Shown piece after piece: positions 20,702-30,310 of a stretch of DNA of 64,000 bases (positions are counted from its first letter, which is position 1; each line of letters starts with the position of its first letter). The notes beneath the pieces were generated by a model. The model did no database searches. It was not told the DNA's origin and saw nothing but the letters and a program-made list of their open reading frames with translations. The stretch spans positions 6,687,001 through 6,751,000 of the forward strand of contig JAWNZC010000314.1 in assembly GCA_035771165.1 (NCBI GenBank), read 5' to 3'. This DNA is from Paragorgia papillata. Taxonomy: Eukaryota; Cnidaria; Anthozoa; Scleralcyonacea; Coralliidae. The position numbers and the translations under genes are program-made.

Positions 20702-20936
20702 TCACGGAGTTGTGTATCTGAAAAATCCCCGTCCGGCACCACTCCCAGCTCTTGGCACCTGTCACTACTTGCTAGAGCATGCAGGACTATCTCCCTTGGA
20801 ACGTTCTCATTTCTTGGGAGCAGTGCCGTGGCTTGATAAATTGCGTCACTTTGCGCAGCGGTAAAAAGCGAACGTGCATGGCGCGGTCGATGTCCGTCCT
20901 CCCTCGCGAACCTCGCAAGGGAAATTGCACCTGATG
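20702..20936 (-). other. Coding fragment of unknown family
   Basis: An uninterrupted frame reads ISLARFAREDGHRPRHARS, LFTAAQSDAIYQATALLPR, then EIVLHALASSDRCQELGVV and DGDFSDTQLRDKF. Composition and GC-richer codons differ from the surroundings. It is joined without a gap to piggyBac sequence at 20936/20937. Homology not recognised. Confidence 0.5.
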
Positions 20937-21325
20937 TACAGGATAATAAGATCTGTTTTGGTCGCTGAGATCAACGCCACCCATGAACTTTGAGTAATTG
21001 GTTATGTTAGGTGGACGGTTGATTTCGAATTCTTGCATGGTGCCATCAGCCGCTTTACTTTTTCTTGTTACTTTATCTTCTCCCAGAGCTGGATAACATA
21101 GAAGACAAGACTTTCACGGGTTTGTTCTTGGCCTTATCCCTCCAGACAGAAATAACCAAGTTGCGAAAGTTGAGCGAAAGCGGAGTCCCCTTGTTGTGAA
21201 AGTTTCACATCCTTCAAACAAAGAGGAAACCCCTTTCGGTCAACACGCAAAGTGCGACAAGTTTGAATCTTTCTTGCCTGGAGTTCTAAGAACAATTTAA
21301 TCATACCATGCCCGAGTAAGCACAA
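20937..21325 (-). pseudogene. piggyBac-type transposase fragment (copy 3)
   Basis: Contains NYSKFMGGVDLSDQNRSYY at the left and ARKIQTCRTLRVDRKGFP with CLKDVKLSQQGDSAFAQ at the right. Small indels (GGATAACATAG for GGATACATAG; an altered segment near 21165) shift the frame. The Cys-rich carboxyl finger is missing, cut at about 20937. Confidence 0.85.
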
Positions 21326-21484
21326 AAGTTACATTGTCTTATTCCCCTTATTCCTGGGAGTATGCACAAAAGTTAAAAAGTAATGTCCTATATTAGGCAT
21401 CATATGGACTTGATTCGGTAAGTTCATAAAGAATGTAGCTGTTGTGATGGAAATATCGAAAAGGAACATCATCAAATATCTCCA

Positions 21485-21760
21485 TCATTTATTGCTGCGG
21501 TGCGTTCCCACTTGATGATACGATATCTTCTGATCGTGAAGATCAACACCTCCCATGAACTTGCAATACTCTGTGATGCAATGGGGTCTGTCGATGTAAA
21601 TCTTGCCATCTTTCGAGTTTCGCTCGTCAAACTGCTCAGGTGTATACATGCTGCTTATAACCGTCACAGGTTTCTTTTTCTTTTTGTCTCGCCACAAAGT
21701 CACCACCAAATCGCCGGACTGCGAAGACGCTGTCCAGACGCAGTTGTAGCAATAATTTCT
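21485..21760 (-). pseudogene. Second piggyBac type, catalytic-tail fragment (copy 2)
   Basis: Near-identical to 16853-17130, with a 6-bp difference at the FDERNSK segment and ending HRSNK. Joined to the recombinase fragment on its right exactly as in copy 1, so the junction predates the duplication. Confidence 0.8.
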
Positions 21761-23270
21761 TCTGTTCGACAGAGAGGACATCATCGGTACGGGAAGACGT
21801 GGCTGCAGTTCCGGCAGCAGCAGATGACTTTGCGCTTTTCTGTGCCGATGATTTATCTGATAGAACATCTGGATTGGCAGATGGCGCCGAAAGAGGTGGA
21901 GTAAGAAGCGAGGGAGATGGATCATGCCCATGAGGAATATCGGAAGATGATTGGTCGGCGGGTTCTGGCTCCTGTCCTTGAATGCCATGCGTGATCATGG
22001 AAAAGAGCTCACCGGACTCTCTTGTCTGATCAGGGCATAGCCGCCTGGCAATGTCAGGAACTCTGCGTGTAACTTGTCTGGATCGCATAGCGGAGCCAGT
22101 AGAGTTAATGAAGAATGGCACCCGCTGAACAGCACCAGTTTCTTCGAACCGCGAGTACTCATTCGCGTGGGCAGTTCTCAGAAACCGCAAGTACTGGAGC
22201 CCGGATTGGTACACTGGTGTGTCCCATATCAAACACGCTGGCCCAAGGGTGGAAGCAGTTTTGTGGACCCCCGTTCTGGTTATATATATCGTACGACCCT
22301 GAGAAGTAACTATCTTTTCGGCATTCTCAAATTCCGCTACCGAAAGGTTAGCTACTGCTCCAGGCCGTTGACCACTGTCGAGAAGCAGGCGAAGAAGCAA
22401 ATAGTCTCTCAGACGCACAAATAAGTTATCGTCCGATTTTGTGCTGCCTGAAAGATTCCGAAATTGCTCCTGAATAAAGAGGGGTTGCTGGCCATTGAGT
22501 AGGAGGTATTTCTGTCCCTTCTTCGCCACTTCATGCTTGCGGAGTTTCTTCTGCACGGTATAATACCTCGACCACTTACTTTGCCGTTGCAGAACAATCT
22601 GATGTCTGCCAGGTCTTGCTCGGAAACAAGGAGAAGTGATTCCAGATATTTCCGGCGCAACCTGACAAACTCCAGAAAGCTCCGAAACGCCAATAACAAG
22701 CCGTCGAGGGACCCGGATGCCAACGGTTTGGGCAACAATCGGTTTCCCTGAAAGACAGAGCGTGCAATCAGGGAAACGTATCTGTCCTCCCATAGCCGTT
22801 GGGGAAAAGAAAGTTCAGGGTCTACCTGGGCGAGAAGGCGCGCGACATACATTGTCTCCTCGTGGGCTATCTCACGAGTTTTGCTGCCCCCGTCGAGCGA
22901 CATCATATATTGGTAAAATTCCTGCAAAACAGGGCATCTCGAAACACGTTCATTAAGTTCGCCACGCTCAAAAGTTTGAGGGGCGAACGGCTCTGAAGAA
23001 GTGCTCTGCTTTGCAGGCATCTCATCTTCAGACGATAATTCGGATGAAGATGACAACGAGTTGCTATCTTTATCCGAATCATCGTGTGAGGATGAGTAGG
23101 TAACTAAATTAACCTTGGCTGCCACGTTATTCTTTGCTACCTTGAAAGCTTTAGGGATTTTGGTGTTTCTCTGTGGGCATGTTGTTGTTGCTGGAGCTGT
23201 TAATTCATCTCTCTTCGCTTTTCGTCGCCTCTCCCGCCTTCCCTGCTCTATTGCCTCCGCGTTTAACCTA
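21720..23270 (-). pseudogene. Tyrosine-recombinase-like protein, core-binding plus box I region (copy 2)
   Basis: Starts after an AG acceptor near 23271 with LNAEAIEQGRRERRR, then a Ser/Asp-rich acidic segment (SSSHDDSDKDSNSLSSSSEL). A helical region follows (LWEDRYVSLIARSVFQGNR, AFRSFLEFVRLRRKYLESL) that resembles the SAM-like core-binding domain. A frameshift near 22585 leads to YYTVQKKLRKHEVAKKGQK, then DYLLLRLLLDSGQRPGAV (box I Arg) and GVHKTASTLGPAC. Residues for the HxxR and Tyr boxes are not found before the junction with piggyBac sequence at about 21.72-21.76 kb. The protein is probably the continuation of the zinc-finger exon at 23.44-23.70 kb. Confidence 0.75.
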
Positions 23271-23452
23271 AATATTAATTGAACAAAATTAATCAAGAAT
23301 GAACTTACAAGTTTACATTTACAAGACAAGACTCAAATACCCAATTCAATATATAGTAGAATTTACTACTTATATTAGGCGAAAAAGGCTAGACTAGATA
23401 TTTACTTACAACTGCATAAATGACAATCAATTAGACATTTATTTACAATACC

Positions 23453-23704
23453 TTTTGTATTCCTCGTCGTCGGTTATACCGTGTGCCCTCTTGAGATGAC
23501 GGCCAACACGGACGAAATAGGCCCCACATTTGGGACATTTCGTCTTTGGTTTTAACTTTTCGGTTTCTTTCATCCCCTTCCTTTGATTCCTCACCATTTC
23601 CCTTGCGTCTTCTTCCTCCATCCCATGTTTGCGCCTTAGGTGCGCTGGCAAATACTTGAGACTTTTGCCACAAATTGGGCACACCTTGCCAATACGCGGC
23701 GCAG
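23453..23704 (-). CDS. Exon with two C2H2-type zinc fingers (recombinase locus 2)
   Basis: After a TTTAG acceptor near 23705 the frame gives VCPICGKSLKYLPAHLRRKH and CPKCGAYFVRVGRHLKRAHG, two CxxC..HxxxxH fingers. It ends at a plausible AAAAG/GTATTG donor near 23453 (otherwise a stop at 23439-23441). The same paired-finger arrangement occurs at 26.8-27.1 kb, where it is fused to a recombinase-like region, supporting a single ZnF-recombinase architecture. Confidence 0.7.
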
Positions 23705-23815
23705 TCTAAACCAAAAAAAAAAAAAACGAAATTACCAAACAATTTATGATAATTGGATGGGAGCTATTTGTACGGGTATGTGAGTTAATAAACGTTATTC
23801 CGTCCGACTTACTTT

Positions 23816-24131
23816 TTGTTTGCTATATAAAAAGCACAGGCTAAATTTTACAACGCTTAATATGACGCTAATCATCCTGCTAAGCGTGGAAGGTTTTAAG
23901 TTGCGATTGTCTTTGAGAAAAGTAATATATTCGAACACTAAATCTGCGTCGTTGCACAACGAAAGTGACAACGTTTTTGAAGGATGCATGGCACGAACAT
24001 AAAATAGAAAGCAACGTTCGTTCGTTTTTTTCCATTGTTGGTGAGAATGGAAGACCATCACGCTTTGGATTTAAAGGTCGAGTGTAAAATACCTTCAGGT
24101 CTTTCATCTCCTGTTTTAATTCTGCCGACAT
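23816..24131 (-). pseudogene. Core-binding (SAM-like) domain of a tyrosine recombinase
   Basis: Two overlapping frames join into one domain. The first is SAELKQEMKDLKVFYTRP with TMEKNERTLLSILCSC. After a ~1-bp shift near 23990 it continues as DADLVFEYITFLKDNRNLKP and STLSRMISVILSVVKF. The L..YI.FL.....LKPSTLSR.IS.L..V.KF pattern is that of the amino-terminal core-binding domain. A GTAAGT donor follows at about 23816. Probably part of the same minus-strand locus as the 26.1-27.2 kb zinc-finger exon. Confidence 0.65.
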
Positions 24132-24289
24132 GTTGTTTTCGTCTAGCTTTGTATGGAGCGCGCTTCGTCTTTAGCCTGATTTGCTCACTTCTGGTCACGT
24201 CGTTGTTCTCCCCTTGTGCATGGGGGCCCATTTCTGGTTCTTTTTCCGAAAACGTTCTCTTCTTGCCTATATATGTTTCAAAAATTTTG

Positions 24290-25640
24290 CTCTATAGCAT
24301 ATTTGTGCAATTTTTGGTTGCAATTGTTGGTTTCAATTTTTGGTTTATAAGTGGTTTACCTTTGGTGTGTTCTTCCAAAGACAAAGTTCTCTTTTGTGTA
24401 GCTGGTTGTGATTCACACACCTCGTCGTCCAACGACGAGGACAACACAATGTCGCATGCGGTTTTTTCATCTATCGAGAGAAGAATGGAAGGTCCCATTC
24501 AATAAAATGTGTAATAATAGCTACTTGAAATTATTAATAATTAAAATGGCTAATATTCTTCCATTTGAAACTTCATCAGAACAACAAGTGGAAATTGTGT
24601 AGATAAACATCTACTGTATATATTTACCTGTTGTTGTGATGGCTTGAGGTGTAGGTGGAGTGCCCCATGCCGCATCTACATGAGAAGATATAACATGAAA
24701 CAAAAACGTCTTTAAATAATTATATCATAGATAAATGTATTTAAGAGCATGTTACAAAGGAATTTTCTTTAATATATAGTAGCAAATGGAAAATATCGTC
24801 CTAGTTCAGTCTCACACCATTACTATTAATTGGTCAAGTGGATGGCACCATGCTCACAGGGATGAAGCATCTGGATTTTGTTAGGTAAATGATATTGTCC
24901 TGGGTATATATTAAAGTTGAAAACAAAATTCCCAAAAGTGTTGTATATAGATTTGGATTTGCATCATGGCGATGCTTATGTATTTCTGATGACGACAGAT
25001 ATGGTGAAGAAATTCGAATTGCATGGTAAGATATTATTAACATAATCATGTACATGTTTAAAGTAGATAAACCTGTTGTTGTAATGGCTTGAGATGTAGG
25101 CGGACGGTGCTTATGGATTGGAGTGCCACATGCCGCGGCTAGATAACAAATAAAGATATTATCAACACGAGAAGATATATATATATATATATATAACATG
25201 AAACAAAAACGCTGCGGCATCTTGGACGTAGGACTTGTAGAGAACATAAAAGCTGACACCTGTGACGTCACAATTTGTTAATATATTTACCTGTCGTGAT
25301 GTCTGATTCTTTTGACGGTCTACGGTACTGCGATTCAGCGGAATGAGACATAGATGGGCGGTGCTTAAAAGTCGGAGTGTTCTCTGCCGCGGCTAGATAA
25401 CAATAGGGTAACAAATGAATGAATCGGACAGCAATTTGTAGTTTCAATGTGTACGCTGAGGGGTTACCTTTGATGTCTTTTTCGAAAGAAGAATTTCCCC
25501 AGTTTTGTGTAGGTGATTGGGGTTTTCATAATTTCGCAGTCGTCGTCGTCTGACAAACTGTTGTAAGCGGTTACGAGTGAGACGGAGTCGGTTTTATCTA
25601 ATGAAAAAGAATGGAGGTGCCATTCAACAAAATGTATCAT
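24290..25640 (-). repeat. Tandemly duplicated mini-exons
   Basis: On the minus strand a short exon bounded by AG and a GT donor occurs three times: about 24622-24676 (AAWGTPPTPQAITTTG), 25067-25139 (AACGTPIHKHRPPTSQAITTT) and 25287-25393 (NTPTFKHRPSMSHSAESQY). A second, acidic exon type occurs twice, at about 24380-24498 (DIVLSSSLDDEVCESQ) and 25490-25640 (TAYNSLSDDDDCEIMKTP). An AT microsatellite lies at 25173-25193. The duplications make a low-complexity linker of variable length between the zinc-finger exon and the core-binding exon. Confidence 0.55.
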
Positions 25641-25990
25641 CTCTCCAGATTATAACGACTACAACGACTTTACACAATGTGGCTGATGGTATTCCAATTA
25701 AAATGGGGAAAAAAACTTTTGGAGAAGTTAAAATTGTAAGGCCAGGTGACTTCGTTGCGAAGCGTTGTTTGTTCTTTAACGCTTTTCTTTCTTTAAGTTC
25801 CAGTAACTGGTACAAATTCGATTCAGTTAGCAAACCAAACGCCCCTGATACATTAGGCACAAGCGATTTCACGAACTCTCTTTCTTCATGATTGGAAGTC
25901 AGACATGTCGCATTGATTTCTCTCATCCAAGACCTGAGAGTACTTTTTGAGAGGTTTGGGAAGATTACGTCTTTTACTTGAACAAAACAA
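25641..25990 (-). other. Possible exon, unrecognised
   Basis: An open frame reads KDVIFPNLSKSTLRSWMREI, EEREFVKSLVPNVSGAFGL and LYQLLELKERKALKNKQ. It lies between the zinc-finger exon and the mini-exons on the same strand. No family recognised. Confidence 0.35.
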
Positions 25991-26102
25991 AACAGTTTTT
26001 GTTGTCCCCGCAACAATGGCACCAAGCTGTCCATTTCGTAACTACAATACAAGCAATTGAAGGAAACTTGAGCAAAGTTTGTGCCCGAGAGAAGTGCACT
26101 TA

Positions 26103-27161
26103 CCCTAACATTGGGTCGACGGCATGGAAATCAGCTTCTAATCGTTGGGCCTCCTCACTGAAGATCAGCTGCTGGTATTGCTCCGTTGTAAGGAGCTCCA
26201 GCTGGTCCTTCATATGGACTTGAGCCCGCCGTTCTTGAATATCGTGGCCGAAGCTTCCCAGCCATTGGGAGACTCTCAAATCAGCTTGCTGTATTTTAGG
26301 AATGTCCTCGTCAGATAGGTCTAAAAGGTCCTTCAATTCAGTCCTTCTGCCGAGGACAAACTTAAAAAACAGCTTCAGCGACGTGCAGTATGATTTCTGG
26401 GTGCCTGGCTGCATTCGGTTTCCTTCCGGTAATAGGGCATTCCCGTCCAGAAAGGTGTTCTGTAACTTCGACAGAGAAGCATCGGCCCATAACAGCTTAA
26501 CATCTTGTGTTGGATCCTGGATTTCATACAGGATCCGCCTGACGTGGTGGGCGTGGTCTTTAGATGTGGCCTTGCTCCTTCTTCCGCTGTCCCAGGAGCC
26601 ATGATGGCGTTCGAATAATTGAATTGCAACCACGTTTTTCGCAAGGATTTTTATGGCACTCCTGGACACGATCTTGGGAGGCCTCGCCTCTCTAAATAAT
26701 TCATTCAATGGTCCAGGTGGCATCTTTATGGGTGTGGGCGGAACAACCTCTTCGCTCACTAATGGGGCAGTTACGGTGTTGACCACTCGGCGCTCCCTCC
26801 CGACTACTTCCTTCTGGTTCCGAAGACGCACACGCTCCTGAATGTCCGGCTCATTGAACTGGTTAAATTCATCTGACCCTTTCTTGATGTGGTGGACGGC
26901 AACAAGGTGTCTGTCCATCCGAACCACATGCATCGCACAGCCAGGATACCTGCATGCGGTTGCAGCAGTGGACTTCCTTTTGACTTTGCTACTTTCTCTA
27001 ATCGCGTCCCCATGCTCCATAGCATGGATATTAACGAGGTGGCGTGGCAGGTGCACCACCAATTTCATACACTGGGGACACTTAATGCCTTCGTTTTCCT
27101 TTCGGTTTCTTTCCTGATTTTTCCTTTCTTCTCTTTCTCCTCGCACTCCCGCTTCGTCCAC
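26103..27161 (-). CDS. Zinc-finger plus recombinase-like exon (locus 3)
   Basis: A 353-codon open exon starts MDEAGVRGEREERKNQE. Two fingers follow at residues ~29-50 (CPQCMKLVVHLPRHLVNIH) and ~70-91 (CRYPGCAMHVVRMDRHLVAVH). Then comes a proline-rich linker and a helical region (LQNTFLDGNALLPEGNR; YCTSLKLFFKFVLGRR) that aligns by eye with the GNRLLPKP..AFRSFLEFV part of the 22.7 kb recombinase. It ends at a GTTAGG/GTAAGT donor. It is intact and is the best-preserved representative of the ZnF-recombinase family in the window. Function inferred: DNA-binding integrase of an uncharacterised mobile element. Confidence 0.7.
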
Positions 27162-27227
27162 TCCTTCACCAAGTTAACATCATCTACATTAAACGGAATT
27201 TCGACGATTGAGTGAAAAAAAAAAATA

Positions 27228-27656
27228 CTGTAATGGGGTCAAAACCTCAGCATCATCTGGTGGTAAATTGAATCCATCACCGGTAAACTCGATATCAATT
27301 GCTAGTGGTCTCTTTTTCTTCCACTTGAATATCTGCTCTGGTTGCTTTACTTTCTTACTTTTCTTCTTGCTCTTCTTTGCTGGCTCGGTTGCTTTATTTT
27401 GACGATCTTCTTCTAAAACCTGCTCATCACCACCATCTTCGCCCAACTCTTCCTCCTCCAATATATCATCTGGCAGAATCTCACCCGGCAATGTGTCTTC
27501 AGGCAATATCTCATTTGGCAATACCTTATCTGGTAATCTTTCATCTTCATCATCATCACTTCCTTCCAAATCTGATAGTTCAGAGTCCAAACCAGGCTCA
27601 CTTACTAACTGAAGGACCTCTTCTGTGTTATATCTCGTTCTTGAATGTCTTTCCAT
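27228..27656 (-). pseudogene. piggyBac-type transposase, amino-terminal fragment
   Basis: From ATG 27656 (MERHSRTRYNTEEVLQLV) the frame has a long acidic region with a degenerate LP..ILP repeat, a KKSKKKSKK basic patch, then WKKKRPLAIDIEFTGD and VLTPLQYF, the conserved entry of the piggyBac domain. After PLQYF it runs into a T11 tract and unrelated sequence, so the catalytic core is absent. Whether it belongs to either piggyBac type further left cannot be told. Confidence 0.7.
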
Positions 27657-27704
27657 GATAATATTCCTATAGCAAAAACAATTATTGTTATAGGACGTCC
27701 TCAA

Positions 27705-28555
27705 AGGTTATGCATCAGTCAATTCCAGGGGTGTCCCGGGGGACACATGCTTTACAGTTAGATTGCATTGATTTATTCCAACTCGGGCACAATAAATATA
27801 TATTTTTATATAAAAACAACAGATATAGGTATAAATAATGGCTCTGTATATGAAACATGTTTATACAGTGGATATCACATCAGGTTTATCAATCATGTAA
27901 TACAAGTTTTCGTAAATGAATTGCTTTTCCAAAATAAAGCAGACAAATAATGACCAACCCCCCTGATTTACTGCAGCAAATTGATGCAAGACTGAGACAA
28001 ATACTTGAAACAAAGTTCAACATCATTTTTTCACATGTGTTTGATGTAAAAGACCAACACAGGCAATAAACAATAAAGAAAACTGTATAGACACTCTATG
28101 AAAGAATCTGTACCCATTTGGGACAAAGTTGCCATATGGCAACCATGAATTCACAAGCGATTGTTTACACAAAAAGTCCTAGGGTCAACAGCATTTTTCG
28201 TATCAACAAAGAAAGCTATTTGTAATGAAAATACATATAAAAAACAATGTCCGTACGATGAATACTTCTTACACAATTTCTAGAACAATGCTCACCTTTT
28301 TGGAAATGAAATGTAAATGAAAAATATCACTCAAAACGGTCAAAATCACCCGAAGATTGCGGACGCCATGAATCGACCACGCTCAAACTGCTAAATCATC
28401 ACAAGTGCTATAGGCATGTACTTCATGTAAGACAAATATTAACGTCTTTAAAGCAAACTCGCCACCAGGACAACTTTCAAAAGTTGCGGTTGCCATATGG
28501 CTACTGCAAACAATAAAGGGTTAAAGTGGTCAATATTACAATTGTTGTGTAAGAT
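27705..28555. other. AT-rich non-coding stretch
   Basis: No reading frame of note. GTTGCCATATGGCAACC, a near-palindrome, lies at 28129-28145, and a related TTGCCATATGG is at 28490. Confidence 0.4.
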
Positions 28556-28812
28556 ATTTTTATTTAAATAAGTTAGTTAGATTTGCCATGTTCATGCCGT
28601 CCAAACTTAATAAATTCCAGAGCCGAATGCCGTTGGCATGAAACGTACGAAGGCCAGAATTCGTACGATATTTTGGTACTGTTATTTTTTTTAGCTGAGG
28701 CTCTTGTATTGTGTTTATGGCTGTCCCTAACATAATGTACATCGTTGTCAAAATACTGCGGACATAGTCGGTTGACAATCTTGAACATCATGCACGATTT
28801 CTTAACACTTAA
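28556..28812 (-). pseudogene. LINE reverse-transcriptase carboxyl fragment
   Basis: Two frames combine into KKSCMMFKIVNRLCPQYF, NTRASAK, then VPKYRTNSGLRTFHANGIR and LWNLLS, the usual ending of CR1/L2-like LINE ORF2. A 1-bp frameshift lies in the AAAAAAT run near 28685. The Kolobok element inserted at the TTAA at its upstream edge. Confidence 0.7.
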
Positions 28813-29107
28813 AGGGACACTCTACCCCCCAAACAAGTGGTGTTCATATGAAAGGTCTATATGTACTTAATTTGGAATGGGTATTCATTTCCTTCAAATC
28901 TTTTTGGTTTTCGAGAAATTTGACTTTGTTTGTCGTATTTTTGACACACTGTTGGCCGCCATGTTTGCTTTTCTTGCGGGCGAAAGCGGTCGCTCCCATT
29001 AGCGTTTTGACGTCATTGAGTGATAGAAAATCCACGAGCGTCTGTGTTTTCTTTTATGGAGGTTGTTGTTTCTGTATTTAAAACGGAGAAATTGTCGAAA
29101 TATACAA

Positions 29108-29996
29108 ATGTCCGGATCGAGTAGTAGCTCTTCCGACAATGAGGATACTATGGCAATGTCGTGCCGTTCAAATAGTCCAGGCAGTCCAGCCGAGGAAGCA
29201 GAGTACTCTATCGACTCGATACAGCCCTACCAGTTTGAGCCTACCAAAACAGTGTCTTCGTCTAGTTCTGATGACGATTCTACTGACGAAGAAAACTTGG
29301 ATTTATCCGTTGACGAAAGCCGTTTGGATAACTTAGAATGGTAAGTTAAAACAACAACATAATCTCTTGTAAAGTGTGACCATAATTGTTCATAAATATT
29401 TTGAGTATTAAAATGTATATTTGTTTGTCGGCTAGTGACTTCTTCAAATTTAAATGCATACATATAAATATCAATAAATATAAATATAAAGACTTCACTT
29501 TGCGAGCAAAGAAAAATAATAAGACTCTTCGTTTGTATTCTTTTTGAATATGCTTTAATGCAACGTTAGGTGTCAGTGTGGCAATTGTCAAATGATGGAT
29601 GCAGTGGTAGAGTGTGTTTGTTGCCAAGAAATCCCCGAGATGATCTCCCTCAACGAAGAAGCGGTGGTCCTCGAAAAATTAAAAACAAATATTTCTTGCA
29701 TAACTGATAACCCTGGATTCTCAGTTGTGTGTTTGAATCAGTGGGTTCTTCGAACAGCATGGTACCAGTATAAGCAACAATATGAGAATGCTTATGAAGG
29801 ACCAGAACACCAAAAGCACAGGCATATTGCATATAGACAACTTGCACGATTAGGCTGGGGAGTACTTGGAAGGCATGTGAGAGTTGTGCTTCCCTCTTGT
29901 GCAGTAAGCTGTATCAGAGCGCATTTTCCACCTCCTGGACCGGAAGATGAACATGTGTTTGTTGGGCATAGGGAAGCGTCTGATGGGGAAAATTAA
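29108..29996 (+). CDS. P2X7 cytoplasmic (ballast) domain-like protein, Kolobok cargo
   Basis: Exon 1 is 29108-29340 and exon 2 is 29570-29996. The donor (GTAAGT) and acceptor (TTAG) meet inside a Trp codon, giving 219 residues. Residues 1-77 are Ser/acidic with a PYQFEP motif near 40. From W78 comes WCQCGNCQMM, then ECVCCQEIPE, NPGFSVVCLNQWVLRTAWY, HIAYRQLARLGWGVLG and LPSCAVSCIRAHFPPPGPE. This Cys pattern and the WC.CG.C...CC.E...AYR....W..G.LG.....PSC...IR..FP order are those of the P2X7 receptor carboxyl-terminal domain, which binds zinc and guanine nucleotides in the mammalian protein. No transmembrane or ATP-binding part exists, so it is a soluble ballast-only protein. Start chosen as the first ATG after the left end. 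The frame is fully intact. Confidence 0.88.
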
Positions 29997-30310
29997 ACAT
30001 CACCTTTGTATAATTACATGTATATATTATTTAGTTGTCATTTGTTAGTATTAATTATACTTCATTATATACTTTGAGTATTGAAAGGCATACATACCTT
30101 AAGAAATTGTTGTTTATCATGGGCATGTGGTCAGAAACATCAGTATTTCATTCCTCAAAATTCTCGGCAGTTCACAACCTATTAACTTTTCTATATTCAA
30201 AACACTGCCTATGCAGCATTCTACTTTTTTGGTGCCATTAATATACCTTTGACTTAATCACCTTGATCTGTGACCTTTGTAATTAGGCAAGTGTTAAAAC
30301 AGATAACTGT

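Noticed and set aside
22074..22424. 116-codon plus-strand frame and its copy at 17448-17798
   Set aside because: Antisense to the tyrosine-recombinase box I region.
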